From: Geodermatophilus ruber
Lineage (GTDB): Bacteria; Actinomycetota; Actinomycetes; Mycobacteriales; Geodermatophilaceae
DNA: 64,000 nt
NCBI RefSeq assembly: GCF_900114385.1
Contig: NZ_FOSW01000002.1
Span: 124,001 to 188,000 of the forward strand
Direction: 5' to 3'
Under the pieces are notes generated by a model, which was not told the origin of the DNA, did no database searches, and worked only from the letters and a program-made list of their open reading frames with translations. The translations under genes and the position numbers were made by a program. Each line of letters begins with the position of its first letter. The stretch's first letter is position 1. Shown here piece after piece: positions 46,788-55,938 of this stretch.

Positions 46788-48542
46788 GTGACCGCACTAG
46801 CCCCGCAGCCCATCGTCAGCCGGCCGTCCGGTATCGAGCCGCCCACCCGCGGTTCCCGGTTCCTCGAATTCCTCCGGACGACCGATCACAAGACGATCGG
46901 CCTGATGTACATGGGCACGAGCTTCGTGTACTTCTTCGCCGCCGGCTTCATGGCGTTGCTGATGCGCGCCGAACTGGCCCGTCCCGGACTGCAGTTCCTC
47001 TCTCCGGAGCAGTACAACCAGCTGCTCACCATGCACGGGTCGGTGATGTTGCTGCTGTTCGCGACACCGCTGGTGTTCGCCTTCGCCAACATGATCCTGC
47101 CGCTGCAGATCGGGGCTCCGGATGTCGCTTTCCCGCGGCTGAACGCCCTCTCCTACTGGCTCTACCTGGTCGGCGCCACGATGGTGATGGCGACGTTCCT
47201 GACACCGGGGGGAGCACCGGACTTCGGGTGGTACGCCTACGCACCGCTGTCCACGTCCGCACACACGCCCGGCGTGGGCGCGAACATGTGGATCGTCGGG
47301 TTGATCATCGCGGGTGTCGGGACGATCCTCGGCGCGGTCAACATGCTGACGACGCTGGTGTGCCTTCGCGCGCCCGGGATGACCCTGTTCCGGATGCCGA
47401 TCTTCTGCTGGGGCATCTTCGTCACCAGCCTGCTCATCCTCGTGGCGTTCCCGCCGCTCACCTCGGCGTTCTTCGCACTCCTGTCCGACCGGGAACTCCG
47501 CTCCCGGGTCTTCAGCCGGGAGAACGGCGGTGGGGTGCTGTGGCAGCACCTGTTCTGGTTCTTCGGCCACCCCGAGGTGTACATCGTCGCGCTGCCGTTC
47601 TTCGCGATCATCAGCGAGATCGTGCCGGTGTTCAGCCGGAAGCCGTTGTTCGGCTACAAGGGGATGATCTTCGCCCTGCTGGCGATCGGGTTCCTGTCCT
47701 TCTCGGTGTGGGCCCACCACATGTACGCCACGGGTGTCGTGCTGCTGCCCTTCTTCTCGTTCCTGACGTACATGATCGCGGTCCCGACCGGGATCAAGTT
47801 CTTCAACTGGATCGGCACCATGTGGCGGGGCCAGCTGACGTTCGAGACCCCGATGCTGTGGTCGATCGGGTTCATGGTGACCTTCCTGCTGGGCGGCCTG
47901 ACCGGCGTGCTGCTCGCCTCCCCGCCCCTGGACTGGCACCTCAACGACAGCTACTTCGTCGTCGCCCACTTCCACTACGTCCTCTTCGGGACCATCGTCT
48001 TCGCGACGTTCGCGGGGATCTACTTCTGGTTCCCGAAGATGACCGGCCGGTTCATGGACGAGCGGCTGGGGAAGCTGCACTTCTGGCTGACCCTGGTCGG
48101 CTTCCACACCACGTTCCTGGTGCAGCACTGGATGGGCGACGCGGGCATGCCGCGCCGGTACGCCAACTACCTGGAGAGCGACGGGTTCACCACGCTGCAC
48201 ACCGTCTCGACGATCGGTTCCTTCATCCTCGGCGCGGCGTCCTTCCCGTTCGTCTACAACGTCATCAGGTCGTGGCGGCACGGGAAGCTCGCCCTGCGGG
48301 ACGACCCGTGGGGTTACGGGAACTCCCTGGAGTGGGCGACGTCGAGCCCGCCGCCGCGGCACAACTTCGTGGAGATCCCCAGGATCCGCTCCGAGCGGCC
48401 GGCCTTCGAGGCCCACCACCCCCACCTGCTGGACCGCCTGGACGCCGAGGCGCACGCGGGCCGCAGGCGCGAGCCCTACGTGAGCGGGCTCGTCGAGGGA
48501 ACGGGCCCCCGGCAGGGGCCCAAGGACCCCGACCCCACCTGA
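46788..48542 (+). CDS. ctaD: Cytochrome c oxidase subunit I (stand-alone copy)
   Basis: A 584-residue heme-copper oxidase subunit I with 12 membrane segments. Key motifs: [11 protein letters not shown] at the start, [15 protein letters not shown] (CuB His and cross-linked Tyr), WAHHMYATG (two CuB His) and [12 protein letters not shown] (heme ligands). Length and motifs match aa3-type CtaD. No subunit II, III or cytochrome c gene is adjacent, so partners must come from another locus or this is an alternative catalytic subunit. GTG start has GGGAG eight bases upstream. The nearby inverted repeat suggests stress or oxygen control. Confidence 0.94.
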   Translation: MTALAPQPIVSRPSGIEPPTRGSRFLEFLRTTDHKTIGLMYMGTSFVYFFAAGFMALLMRAELARPGLQFLSPEQYNQLLTMHGSVMLLLFATPLVFAFANMILPLQIGAPDVAFPRLNALSYWLYLVGATMVMATFLTPGGAPDFGWYAYAPLSTSAHTPGVGANMWIVGLIIAGVGTILGAVNMLTTLVCLRAPGMTLFRMPIFCWGIFVTSLLILVAFPPLTSAFFALLSDRELRSRVFSRENGGGVLWQHLFWFFGHPEVYIVALPFFAIISEIVPVFSRKPLFGYKGMIFALLAIGFLSFSVWAHHMYATGVVLLPFFSFLTYMIAVPTGIKFFNWIGTMWRGQLTFETPMLWSIGFMVTFLLGGLTGVLLASPPLDWHLNDSYFVVAHFHYVLFGTIVFATFAGIYFWFPKMTGRFMDERLGKLHFWLTLVGFHTTFLVQHWMGDAGMPRRYANYLESDGFTTLHTVSTIGSFILGAASFPFVYNVIRSWRHGKLALRDDPWGYGNSLEWATSSPPPRHNFVEIPRIRSERPAFEAHHPHLLDRLDAEAHAGRRREPYVSGLVEGTGPRQGPKDPDPT

Positions 48543-48569
48543 GTCCGGCGGGAACGTCCGGCTGGAACG

Positions 48570-49595
48570 TCAGGGCCGGCGGGGCGGTGCCAGGGTGAGC
48601 GGGGGGACGTAGAGCCCGTCCCGCTCGGCACGCACGGCGGCGAGCGTCCTGGTCTGCGATCCGAGCTTGACGAGGATGTGCTCGAGGTGCGCGGCCACGG
48701 TGCGCGGGGCCACCACGAGGTGGCTGGCGATCGCGTGGTTCGAGCACCCGTTGACCAGCAGCCCCAGCACCTCCAGCTCGCGCGGCGTGAGCCCGCGCAG
48801 GTACGGCGGCGGGGAGAGCAGCACCATCCCCGTCAGCACCGCCGGGACGTCGTCGGCGCTCGCCAGGGCGGTGACGCGGGTGTGACCGTCCGGCGCGTGA
48901 CGGCCGCCCACGGGCCACAGGAAGGACGTGTAGACGTGGCCGGCGCCGATCTCGGCGTGCGCGATGCCGACGACGGGGGAGCCTGCGGCGAGCAGGGCGT
49001 GGTCGGCCAGTCCCGGTAGTGGCTGGGTGCCGCCGTCCGCGCGGACCACCGCCCCCGCGGTGGCCCCCCGCACGAGACGGGCGGCGGGCAGCAGGGAGCG
49101 CATCGGGTCGATCCCGTGCGCGAGCACCGAGGTGAGCCGGCCGAGCCGGTGGCGCATCTCCGGGGAGGGCGGCTCCTTGCTCCCGGAGAGAACGGTCACG
49201 AACCCGACCTGGCGCCCTCCCGGGCCGAACAGTGCGACCCCCAGGCCCTCGCGGAAACCGGCGGGGAGCAGGCACTCCGTCCAGGTGGGCACTTCCTCGG
49301 CCGGGTACGGCAGGTCGGACGGTCCGATGGGGAAACGGGCCTGGTTGGCGCCGGTCATCTCGATGTCGCGGGCCGTCACCGGCCCGCCCAGGAACTCCAG
49401 CGTCGAGTCGTCCAGGTCGACACTGGCCAGGGAGGTGTAGCCGCTGCTCAGGGGCTCGGCGAGAGCAACCCAGGCGGCATCGAACGGGACCAGGCGCCGG
49501 AGCCCGCCGAGCAGTGCCTCCGCGCGTTCCGGGATCGGCGCGGAGGAGGCCGCGATCTCGATCAGCGCGAGACTCGCGGCCGAAAGGTCCGGCAT
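48570..49595 (-). CDS. LuxR family regulator with N-terminal GAF-like sensor
   Basis: A 341-residue protein. The C-terminal LuxR helix-turn-helix reads LTPRELEVLGLLVNGCSNHAIASHLVVAPRTVAAHLEHILVKLGSQTRTLAAVRA; the first 250 residues resemble a GAF-type sensor (LVPFDAAWVALAEP, VGFVTVLSGS) and lack a receiver Asp site, so it is not a classical response regulator. ATG at 49595 has GGGAG eight bases upstream. Divergent from a LysR gene and convergent with the oxidase gene. It is one of three candidate regulators for the shared inverted-repeat regulon. Confidence 0.88.
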   Translation of the reverse strand: MPDLSAASLALIEIAASSAPIPERAEALLGGLRRLVPFDAAWVALAEPLSSGYTSLASVDLDDSTLEFLGGPVTARDIEMTGANQARFPIGPSDLPYPAEEVPTWTECLLPAGFREGLGVALFGPGGRQVGFVTVLSGSKEPPSPEMRHRLGRLTSVLAHGIDPMRSLLPAARLVRGATAGAVVRADGGTQPLPGLADHALLAAGSPVVGIAHAEIGAGHVYTSFLWPVGGRHAPDGHTRVTALASADDVPAVLTGMVLLSPPPYLRGLTPRELEVLGLLVNGCSNHAIASHLVVAPRTVAAHLEHILVKLGSQTRTLAAVRAERDGLYVPPLTLAPPRRP

Positions 49596-49810
49596 GGTCA
49601 CACTCCCACCGTCGAGCCTCGTCAAGAGCTGGCAGCACACCGTCGACGACTCCGTCCACGGCGGACGAGGCCGACGCAGAGATGGCGGAGGGGTACCTCC
49701 GCGGCACGGGCTTAGTCCTCGGCCCGGTGACGTAAAGGCACAGGGGGATGAGGCCGGGCCTAACGCTTCCGATCCAGCCGCATCGACACCGACGGGAGGT
49801 ACCGTCGATC

Positions 49811-50794
49811 ATGGAGCTGCGCCAGCTGAGGTACCTCCTCGCGGTGGCCGATGAGGGGCGCTTCGCCCGGGCCGCCGAACGACTGCACATCGCGGCCCCC
49901 TCGCTCTCCCAGCAGATCCAGGCCCTGGAGCGGGAACTGCGGGTCACCCTGTTCGAGCGCACGCCGCAGCGGATCCACCTGACTCCCGCGGGCGAGGCGC
50001 TCGTGTGGCGGGCCAGGGTGATCCTCGCCGAGGTCGACCGGGCCCGGGAGGACGTCCGGGCCACGGGGGACGGTCGTCGTGAGCACTTGAGCCTGCGGGT
50101 CTGCAACATGGCCGAGCTCGTCCTGGACGGCCCGCTGCGGGGTGCGGCCATGGGCATTCCGGGGATCGACGTCTCCGTGGCCTCCAGCCCGGGGGACGAC
50201 GCGATCGAGGCGGTCCGGCAGGCGCGTGCGGACGCAGCGGTGGTCTGGAGCCGGTCGCACGACCAGCGGGACCTCGACGGGGTGGTCCTCGGCTCGGTGG
50301 TCTTCGGTGTCGTGCTGCCGCGGGGCCACCCGCTGACCGTCGCCCCGCGGGTGCCGGTCGCGGCCCTCGGTCACGAGGCGCTGGTCATGTTTCCGCGGCA
50401 ACCCTTCGCCGGGATCTGGGAGCGCACGGTCGATCACCTGCTGCCCGAGGGAGCACTCCCCGGGCAGGTGACCCTGGAGCCGGACCTGCTCAACGCGCCC
50501 GAGGCGGTGCTGCGCGCGGTCGCCGCGGGCGCGGGGGTCGCGGCCGGGATCCTCGGGGTGGCCGACCACATGGGCATCGGCGGCATCGAGGTCCGGCCGC
50601 TGGAACCCGAGCTCCGGCTGGACCTGGAGGTCGTGTGGCGAGGGCCGGCCCAGTCGTCGGTTCGTCGACTCATCGACTTCCTCGTCGAATCGGCCGACGA
50701 CCCGCACGCCGTCATCGACCCGCCCGCGCGCCCGGTCGGCGGCACGGCGGGGGAGCCGATCAGCGCCCGCGCCGCTCGCGGCCGCTCGCGGTGA
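49811..50794 (+). CDS. LysR family transcriptional regulator
   Basis: A 327-residue LTTR. The DNA-binding domain is MELRQLRYLLAVADEGRFARAAERLHIAAPSLSQQIQALERELRVTLFERTPQRIHLTPAGEAL; the effector domain follows (SVASSPGDDAIEAVRQARADAAVV, VVLPRGHPLTVAPRV). The target may include the GDPD gene, whose GTG overlaps its stop, although coupling to a downstream enzyme gene is unusual for the family. The 215-base gap to luxR holds no other gene. Confidence 0.92.
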   Translation: MELRQLRYLLAVADEGRFARAAERLHIAAPSLSQQIQALERELRVTLFERTPQRIHLTPAGEALVWRARVILAEVDRAREDVRATGDGRREHLSLRVCNMAELVLDGPLRGAAMGIPGIDVSVASSPGDDAIEAVRQARADAAVVWSRSHDQRDLDGVVLGSVVFGVVLPRGHPLTVAPRVPVAALGHEALVMFPRQPFAGIWERTVDHLLPEGALPGQVTLEPDLLNAPEAVLRAVAAGAGVAAGILGVADHMGIGGIEVRPLEPELRLDLEVVWRGPAQSSVRRLIDFLVESADDPHAVIDPPARPVGGTAGEPISARAARGRSR

Positions 50795-51636
50795 CCGTGC
50801 CCGGCTCGCCCCGGTACCGGTCGGACGGCGGCGTCTTCGGCGAGGGACCGGCGCTCATCGGGCACCGGGGCCTGGGCTGCGGCGTCGTGTGGGGACACCG
50901 GGAGAACACGCTCGACTCCTTCGCCACCGCGGCCGGCCTCGGGATCGCCTGGGTGGAGGCCGACGTCCGCAGGACGAGCGACGACGTCCTGGTCGTCGCT
51001 CACGACGCGGCCTACCCCGACGGCACGTACCTGGCCGACCTCCGGGCCGAGGAGGCCGATCGGCGCGGCAGCCTGCGGCTTTCGGCCCTGCTCGAGCATC
51101 TGCCGGCCGACGTGGGGTTGAACGTGGACCTCAAGTCCTCGATCGACGACAGCGTGCGCCGGGCGCCGTGCACCACCGCCGGCCTCCTCGGGCCCGTGGT
51201 GGAGGTCGAGGCGGCCAGGCGGCGCCTGATGGTGTCCTCGTTCGACCCCGGCGCCCTGTGCCGCCTGCGCCGGCAGGCCCCCCGGGTCCCGCTGGGATGG
51301 CTCACGTGGCGCTCCTTCCCGCTGGAGGCGGCGGTGGCCGGCTGCGCGCACATGGACGTCGACGTCCTCGGTCTGCACGTCGGCTCGCTCGGGTGGGATC
51401 CGGCGACCGGCACCGTGGACCGGACCGCCGTGTCCCGCACGCTCTCCTTCGTCCACGGCTCGGGACGGCAACTGCTCGTGTGGTGCCCGGAGGCCCAGCC
51501 TGCCCGCGTGCTCGTCGAGGCGGGCACCGACGCCGTGGTCGTCGACGAGGTACCCGGCATCCTGGGCGCCCTGGCGGACGGGGCTCCCGGCCGGTCAGGA
51601 CGCCCGGACCCGGGACCGGTCCGCCCGGGGGAGTGA
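50791..51636 (+). CDS. Glycerophosphodiester phosphodiesterase family protein
   Basis: A 281-residue GDPD. Catalytic features are GHRGLGCGVVWGHRENTLDSF (His, Arg, Glu, Asn), VEADVRRTSDDVLVVAHD (Glu, Asp, His) and NVDLKSS (Lys). It would hydrolyse glycerophosphodiesters to glycerol-3-phosphate and an alcohol. No signal peptide is seen. Starts at a GTG overlapping the lysR stop. Its last 42 bases overlap the convergent glycosyltransferase gene. Confidence 0.9.
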   Translation: MTVPGSPRYRSDGGVFGEGPALIGHRGLGCGVVWGHRENTLDSFATAAGLGIAWVEADVRRTSDDVLVVAHDAAYPDGTYLADLRAEEADRRGSLRLSALLEHLPADVGLNVDLKSSIDDSVRRAPCTTAGLLGPVVEVEAARRRLMVSSFDPGALCRLRRQAPRVPLGWLTWRSFPLEAAVAGCAHMDVDVLGLHVGSLGWDPATGTVDRTAVSRTLSFVHGSGRQLLVWCPEAQPARVLVEAGTDAVVVDEVPGILGALADGAPGRSGRPDPGPVRPGE

Positions 51637-52659
51637 CCGCGGGCCGGCCAGGAGCTCCCGGTAGAACCGCACGTGCTCGCTGACCATGCGCCTGGTGTCG
51701 AACCGCCGGGCCGCGACCGCACGGCACGCGGTCCGGTCCAGGTCCGCGGCGGCCAGCAGCGCCGAGGCGAGGGGGCGGCGCCCCGTGCGCAGGTAGCCGG
51801 TCACCCCGTCGTGGACGATCTCGGGGGCGGACCCGGCCGGCGTGCCCACCACCGGGGTTCCCGTGGCCAGCGACTCGATCATGACCAGACCGAAGGGCTC
51901 GGCCCACTGGATCGGGTTGAGCAGGGCGAACGAGGTTCCCAGCAGCGCCAGCTTGTCCGCCCAGCCGAGTTCACCGACGTACTCGACGTCGGAGCACAGC
52001 AGCGGCCTGACCTCGGCGTCGAAGTACTCCTGCTCCTCGGGTTCGCGCAGCTTGGCGGCCATGCGCAGCGGCACGCCCGCGGCCCGCGCGGTCAGGGCCG
52101 CTTGACGGGGACCCTTCTCCGGGCTCATCCGCCCGAGGAAGCTCGCGTAGCCACCGTCGCCGCGACCCACGGGGACGGCGCCGACGTCGATGCCGTGGTG
52201 GATCACGCCGGCGAGAGGGATGCCCGCGGCGCTCGCGGCCTGGTGGCGGGAGATGCCCAGGATCGAGACTTCCTGCATGGCCCGGTAGATGGGCGCGAAC
52301 GTCGCGTCGAACGGGCCGTGCGCGGTGGTCACCACCGGCGTGTCCGGGCACCGCTGCCGGTACAGCGGCCCGGTGAGGGTGTGGTCGTGCACCAGGCCCA
52401 CGTCGCTCATGGCGGCGTAGCTGGTGATGACGTGCCGCAGCTCGGTGACGCCGTTCCCGCACACCGGGGCGGACGTGGGGGCCTCGTCGGTGCCGGGCAC
52501 CCGGGGCACCGGGCAGGAGCTGTTCGCCGGGGCGGCGAGCAGCACGTCGTAGCCGGCGGCGACGAGGCCGCGGGCCAGACCGTCCACCACCGACTCCGTG
52601 CCGCCGTAGGCCGGCGGTGGGACGGGCACCCACGGTGGGGCGATGAGACCGATGCGCAT
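51595..52659 (-). CDS. Family 4-type glycosyltransferase
   Basis: A 354-residue GT-B enzyme. N-terminal IAPPWVPVPPPAYGGTESVVDGLARGLVAAGYDV is the usual GT4 start and PFGLVMIESLATGTPVVGTPAGSAPEIVHDGVTG is the donor-binding EX7E-type region with its E-S-L pattern. The domains join at about residue 165 (SFLGRMSPEKGP). Donor and acceptor are unknown. It ends inside the GDPD gene. Divergent from an alcohol dehydrogenase, with two copies of the shared inverted repeat in between. Confidence 0.88.
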   Translation of the reverse strand: MRIGLIAPPWVPVPPPAYGGTESVVDGLARGLVAAGYDVLLAAPANSSCPVPRVPGTDEAPTSAPVCGNGVTELRHVITSYAAMSDVGLVHDHTLTGPLYRQRCPDTPVVTTAHGPFDATFAPIYRAMQEVSILGISRHQAASAAGIPLAGVIHHGIDVGAVPVGRGDGGYASFLGRMSPEKGPRQAALTARAAGVPLRMAAKLREPEEQEYFDAEVRPLLCSDVEYVGELGWADKLALLGTSFALLNPIQWAEPFGLVMIESLATGTPVVGTPAGSAPEIVHDGVTGYLRTGRRPLASALLAAADLDRTACRAVAARRFDTRRMVSEHVRFYRELLAGPRSLPRADRSRVRAS

Positions 52660-52742
52660 GGACAGGTCCAGGGGGAGACGCGGAAGGTGCCCGCGGCTCG
52701 GGCGCACGGGCCCATGACAGTCGACCGGGCGGCTCTCCCTCC

Positions 52743-52819
52743 ATCGGCAGAGCGACCCATTCCCGCCCGGCGACCGCCCGAGACGGGCCGGCACAGCCGG
52801 GATGGGTAGGTCTGCCGAT
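52743..52819. promoter_or_regulatory. Two opposed copies of the shared inverted repeat
   Basis: ATCGGCAGAGCGACCCAT (52743-52760, plus strand) and, on the minus strand, ATCGGCAGACCTACCCAT (52802-52819). Each keeps the ATCGGCAGA arm and has one mismatch in the second arm. They face each other 41 bases apart inside the 270-base region between the divergent glycosyltransferase and alcohol dehydrogenase genes, fitting control of both promoters. Confidence 0.6.
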
Positions 52820-52929
52820 GCATTCCGGCCCCGCGCGGCACTGGAATCGAGCTGCGTCTCCCCCGCATCCGGTGCAGGTACCGGCCTGCCGGCGGGGCCG
52901 ACGCGAGCCACGACCATCGAGGAGGCGCG

Positions 52930-54090
52930 ATGAGAGCCGTCGTCTACGAGGGGCCGCGCAAGGTGAGCGTCAAGGATGTACCCGACGCCCGGATCGAGCG
53001 GCCGACGGACGTCCTGGTGCGGATCACCACGACCAACATCTGCGGGTCGGACCTGCACATGTACGAGGGGCGGACCGACTTCGAGACCGGCCGCTGGTTC
53101 GGCCACGAGAACATGGGCCAGGTCATCGAGGTCGGCGAGGGCGTCGACAAGGTGAAGGTCGGGGAGTACGTCGTCCTGCCGTTCAACGTCGCCTGCGGGC
53201 ACTGCAAGAACTGCGAGCGCGGCTACACCAACTACTGCCTCACCGCCCAGCCGGTGCCCAACTGGGCCGGAGCGGCCTACGGCTTCGCCGACATGGGCCC
53301 CTGGCCCGGAGGCCAGGCCGAGCTGCTGCGGGTGCCCTGGGGCGACTTCAACTGCCTGCGCCTGGGCGAGGACGCCCAGGAGAAGCAGACCGACTACGTG
53401 ATGCTGGCCGACATCTGGCCGACCGGCTACCACGCCACCGAGATGGCCAACGTGAAGCCCGGTGACCAGACCGTCATCTACGGCGCCGGCCCCGTCGGCT
53501 GCATGGCCGCCTACTCCGCGGTGATCAAGGGTGCGAGCAGGGTGATGGTGGTCGACCGGCACCCCGACCGGCTGGCGAAGGCCGAGGAGATCGGCGCCAT
53601 CCCCATCGACGACTCCAAGGTCGACCCGGTCGAGGCCGTCACCGAGATGACCATGGGGCTCGGGGCGGACAACGGCTGCGAGTGCGTCGGATACCAGGCG
53701 CACGACCCGCAGGGCAACGAGCACCCGAACATGACGCTGAACCGGCTGGTCAAGTCGGTGCGGTTCACCGGGGAGATCGGCGTCGTCGGCGTCTTCGTCC
53801 CCGAGGACCCGGGGTCGCCGGACCCGCTGTACAAGGAGGGGTACGTCGCCTTCGACTACGGCGAGCACTGGTTCCGCGGCCAGAAGATGGGCACCGGCCA
53901 GTGCCCGGTGAAGCGGTACAACCGGCAGCTGCGCGACCTCATCGCCGGCGGCAAGGCCAAGCCCTCCTGGATCGTCAGCCACGAGCTGCCGCTGGACCAG
54001 GCGCCGCAGGGCTACGAGCACTTCGACAAGCGCGACCAGGGATGGACGAAGGTCGTCCTCCACCCGAACGGTGCGCTGGCGGGAGCGTGA
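52930..54090 (+). CDS. Zinc-dependent alcohol dehydrogenase, formaldehyde-dehydrogenase-like (copy 1)
   Basis: A 386-residue medium-chain dehydrogenase. Catalytic zinc ligands are in NICGSDLHMYEG and GHENMGQVIEVG; the structural zinc loop CGHCKNCERGYTNYC has its four Cys; the NAD-binding motif is VIYGAGPVGCMAAYSAVIKG with VVDRHPDR. The insertion pattern (DYVMLADIWPTGYHATEMANV) matches glutathione-independent formaldehyde dehydrogenases. GAGGAGG is seven bases before the ATG. Likely oxidises an aldehyde or alcohol with NAD. First gene of a run ending at 55859. Confidence 0.92.
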   Translation: MRAVVYEGPRKVSVKDVPDARIERPTDVLVRITTTNICGSDLHMYEGRTDFETGRWFGHENMGQVIEVGEGVDKVKVGEYVVLPFNVACGHCKNCERGYTNYCLTAQPVPNWAGAAYGFADMGPWPGGQAELLRVPWGDFNCLRLGEDAQEKQTDYVMLADIWPTGYHATEMANVKPGDQTVIYGAGPVGCMAAYSAVIKGASRVMVVDRHPDRLAKAEEIGAIPIDDSKVDPVEAVTEMTMGLGADNGCECVGYQAHDPQGNEHPNMTLNRLVKSVRFTGEIGVVGVFVPEDPGSPDPLYKEGYVAFDYGEHWFRGQKMGTGQCPVKRYNRQLRDLIAGGKAKPSWIVSHELPLDQAPQGYEHFDKRDQGWTKVVLHPNGALAGA

Positions 54091-54091
54091 C

Positions 54092-54169
54092 ATGGCAGGC
54101 GAACTGAACGGACGCCGGGTCGCGATCCTCGCGACCCGCACGCCGGCCGGTGCGGGGAGCGGCGCATGA
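54092..54169 (+). pseudogene. Remnant of a DJ-1/PfpI family gene (N-terminal codons only)
   Basis: A 25-codon frame starting one base after the dehydrogenase stop reads MAGELNGRRVAILATRTPAG to its stop. The first 15 residues match the start of PfpI/DJ-1-type proteases and glyoxalases (MAxxLNGKRVAILAT); the rest of that about 180-residue domain is missing and a GC-rich tail leads straight to the next ATG (ATGA). It looks like a large deletion that left the translational coupling in place. Confidence 0.55.
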
Positions 54170-54687
54170 CGAGCACGCTGGAACACCGCATGACCACCAC
54201 CCTGGAACACGTGGCCACGCTGGCCGCCCGTGCGGGCGGGAGCGTCGTCCGTCAGGTCCGTTCGGTCCTCGAACCCGGCGCGCTGCCGACGGCCGGCGCC
54301 GCGGTGGAGCCGGCGTCCCGGTGGCTCGTGGTGACCGTGTACCGGGAGCGGGCCGAGATCGACACCGGAAACCTGCCGGCACCACTGGCCGAGTACGGCG
54401 ACGAGATCGAGGTGCTGGTCCGCGAGGCCGCGGACGCGAAGGGCACCGAGCTCGGTGCCCGGCTGCGCACGCCGCCGCCGTCCGGGATCTCCGGTGCGGC
54501 CGCGAAGGTGCGTGGGGACGATCCGCGGGCCAAGCTGCGCTCCGCGCTGCGCAGGGCCAAGCAGCTGCTCGAGGTGGGGGAGGTGCTGAAGGTCGACCCC
54601 GTGCCGCACGGCAAACGGAGCGCCACACCCGGCGGTCTGGTGCTGGAGGCGGTCACCCGCCGGGCGGACAGGGAGGGGGTGCTGTGA
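54166..54687 (+). CDS. Conserved protein of unknown function
   Basis: A 173-residue protein with no family I recognise. An N-terminal Thr/Ala-rich helix (about 1-30) is followed by a strand-rich stretch SRWLVVTVYRERAEI, an acidic segment DEIEVLVREAADAKGTELGARL and a basic helix PRAKLRSALRRAKQLLEVGEVLKVD. It could be a small ligand-binding or regulatory protein. It overlaps the PfpI remnant at its start and the next dehydrogenase at its end, so it is expressed with them. Confidence 0.6.
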   Translation: MTSTLEHRMTTTLEHVATLAARAGGSVVRQVRSVLEPGALPTAGAAVEPASRWLVVTVYRERAEIDTGNLPAPLAEYGDEIEVLVREAADAKGTELGARLRTPPPSGISGAAAKVRGDDPRAKLRSALRRAKQLLEVGEVLKVDPVPHGKRSATPGGLVLEAVTRRADREGVL

Positions 54688-55859
54688 AGGCGGCGACCTG
54701 GCGGGGCATCAACGAGATCGGGGTCGAGGACGTCCCGGAACCCACGATCCTCAACTCGCACGACCTCATCCTGGAGGTGAACCTCTCCGCGACGTGCGGC
54801 TCGGACCTCCACCTGCTCGGCGGGTACATCCCCGCGATGCGCTCCGGCGACGTGCTGGGGCACGAGTTCATGGGCACGGTCGCGGAGGTGGGGTCCGGCG
54901 TCACCCGGCACCAGGTCGGGGACCGGGTGGTGGTGTGCTCGTTCATCAGTTGCGGGCAGTGCTGGTACTGCGACAACCAGCTGTGGTCGCTGTGCGACAA
55001 CGGCAACCCCAACCCGGGCATCACCGAGGCGCTGTGGGGCCAGTCCATCGGCGGCTGCTACGGCTACTCCCACGCCCTGGGCGGGTTCGCCGGCAGCCAC
55101 GCGCCCTACATCCGCGTGCCCTACGCCGACCGCGGCGCCTTCCCGATCCCGGACGGCGTCCCCGACGAGCGGGCCCTGTTCGCTTCCGACGCCGCGCCCA
55201 CCGGGTGGACCGGGGCGCACCAGGCGGAGGTGAAGCCGGGTGACGTCGTCGCGGTGTGGGGTGCCGGCGGCGTCGGGCAGATGGCCGCGCGGGCGTCGAT
55301 GCACATGGGTGCCGAGCGGGTCATCGTCATCGACCGCTTCGACAACCGGCTCGAGCAGGTCCGCACCCACATCGGCGCGGAGACACTCGACTACGAGGAG
55401 GTCAACGTGGTCGCGGAACTGCGGGAGAGGTCCGGCGGGCGCGGTCCGGACGTCTGCATCGAGGCGGTGGGCATGGAGGCCCACAGCCCCGGCCCGCAGT
55501 ACATCTACGACCAGGTCAAGCAGCAGATGAGGCTGCAGACCGACCGCCCCACCGCCGTCCGGGAGGCGATCTACGCCTGCCGCAAGGGCGGCACGGTGTT
55601 CACGCTCGGGGTCTTCGCCGGCCTGGTGGACAAGTTCCCGCTGGGGGCGGTGATGAACAAGGCACTGACCCTGCGCGGGGCCCAGCAGCACGGGCACCGC
55701 TACATCCCCGAGATCCTCGACCTGATGAGCCGCGACGAGGTCAGGACCGAGCATCTCGCGACCCATGTGATGCCCCTCGACCAGGCACCCAAGGGCTACG
55801 AGATGTTCAAGAACAAGGAGGACGGCTGCGTGCGCGCCGTCTTCACGACCCAGAACTGA
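54684..55859 (+). CDS. Zinc-dependent alcohol dehydrogenase (copy 2)
   Basis: A 391-residue medium-chain dehydrogenase. Catalytic zinc region SATCGSDLHLLGG and LGHEFMGTVAEVG; structural zinc loop CGQCWYCDNQLWSLC; NAD motif VWGAGGVGQMAARASMHMG with VIDRFDNR. A Tyr/Gly-rich GGCYGYSHALGGFAGSHAPYIRVPYAD insertion resembles the copy at 59293. Starts at a GTG overlapping the previous stop. Substrate not predictable. Followed by a strong hairpin. Confidence 0.92.
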   Translation: MKAATWRGINEIGVEDVPEPTILNSHDLILEVNLSATCGSDLHLLGGYIPAMRSGDVLGHEFMGTVAEVGSGVTRHQVGDRVVVCSFISCGQCWYCDNQLWSLCDNGNPNPGITEALWGQSIGGCYGYSHALGGFAGSHAPYIRVPYADRGAFPIPDGVPDERALFASDAAPTGWTGAHQAEVKPGDVVAVWGAGGVGQMAARASMHMGAERVIVIDRFDNRLEQVRTHIGAETLDYEEVNVVAELRERSGGRGPDVCIEAVGMEAHSPGPQYIYDQVKQQMRLQTDRPTAVREAIYACRKGGTVFTLGVFAGLVDKFPLGAVMNKALTLRGAQQHGHRYIPEILDLMSRDEVRTEHLATHVMPLDQAPKGYEMFKNKEDGCVRAVFTTQN

Positions 55860-55885
55860 CCCGGGTCGGTCCGCAGTTCCGATCC

Positions 55886-55923
55886 GGGCGCCGACGCCGG
55901 CTCAGCGGCCGGCGTCGGCGCCC
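55886..55923 (+). terminator. Hairpin terminator after alcohol dehydrogenase copy 2
   Basis: A perfect 16-bp stem (55886-55901 with 55908-55923) and loop TCAGCG, ending the 52930-55859 transcript 16 bases before the DUF1345 start. Some read-through is likely because the next ATG is so close. Confidence 0.8.
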
Positions 55924-55938
55924 GCGGGAGCAAGGCCC

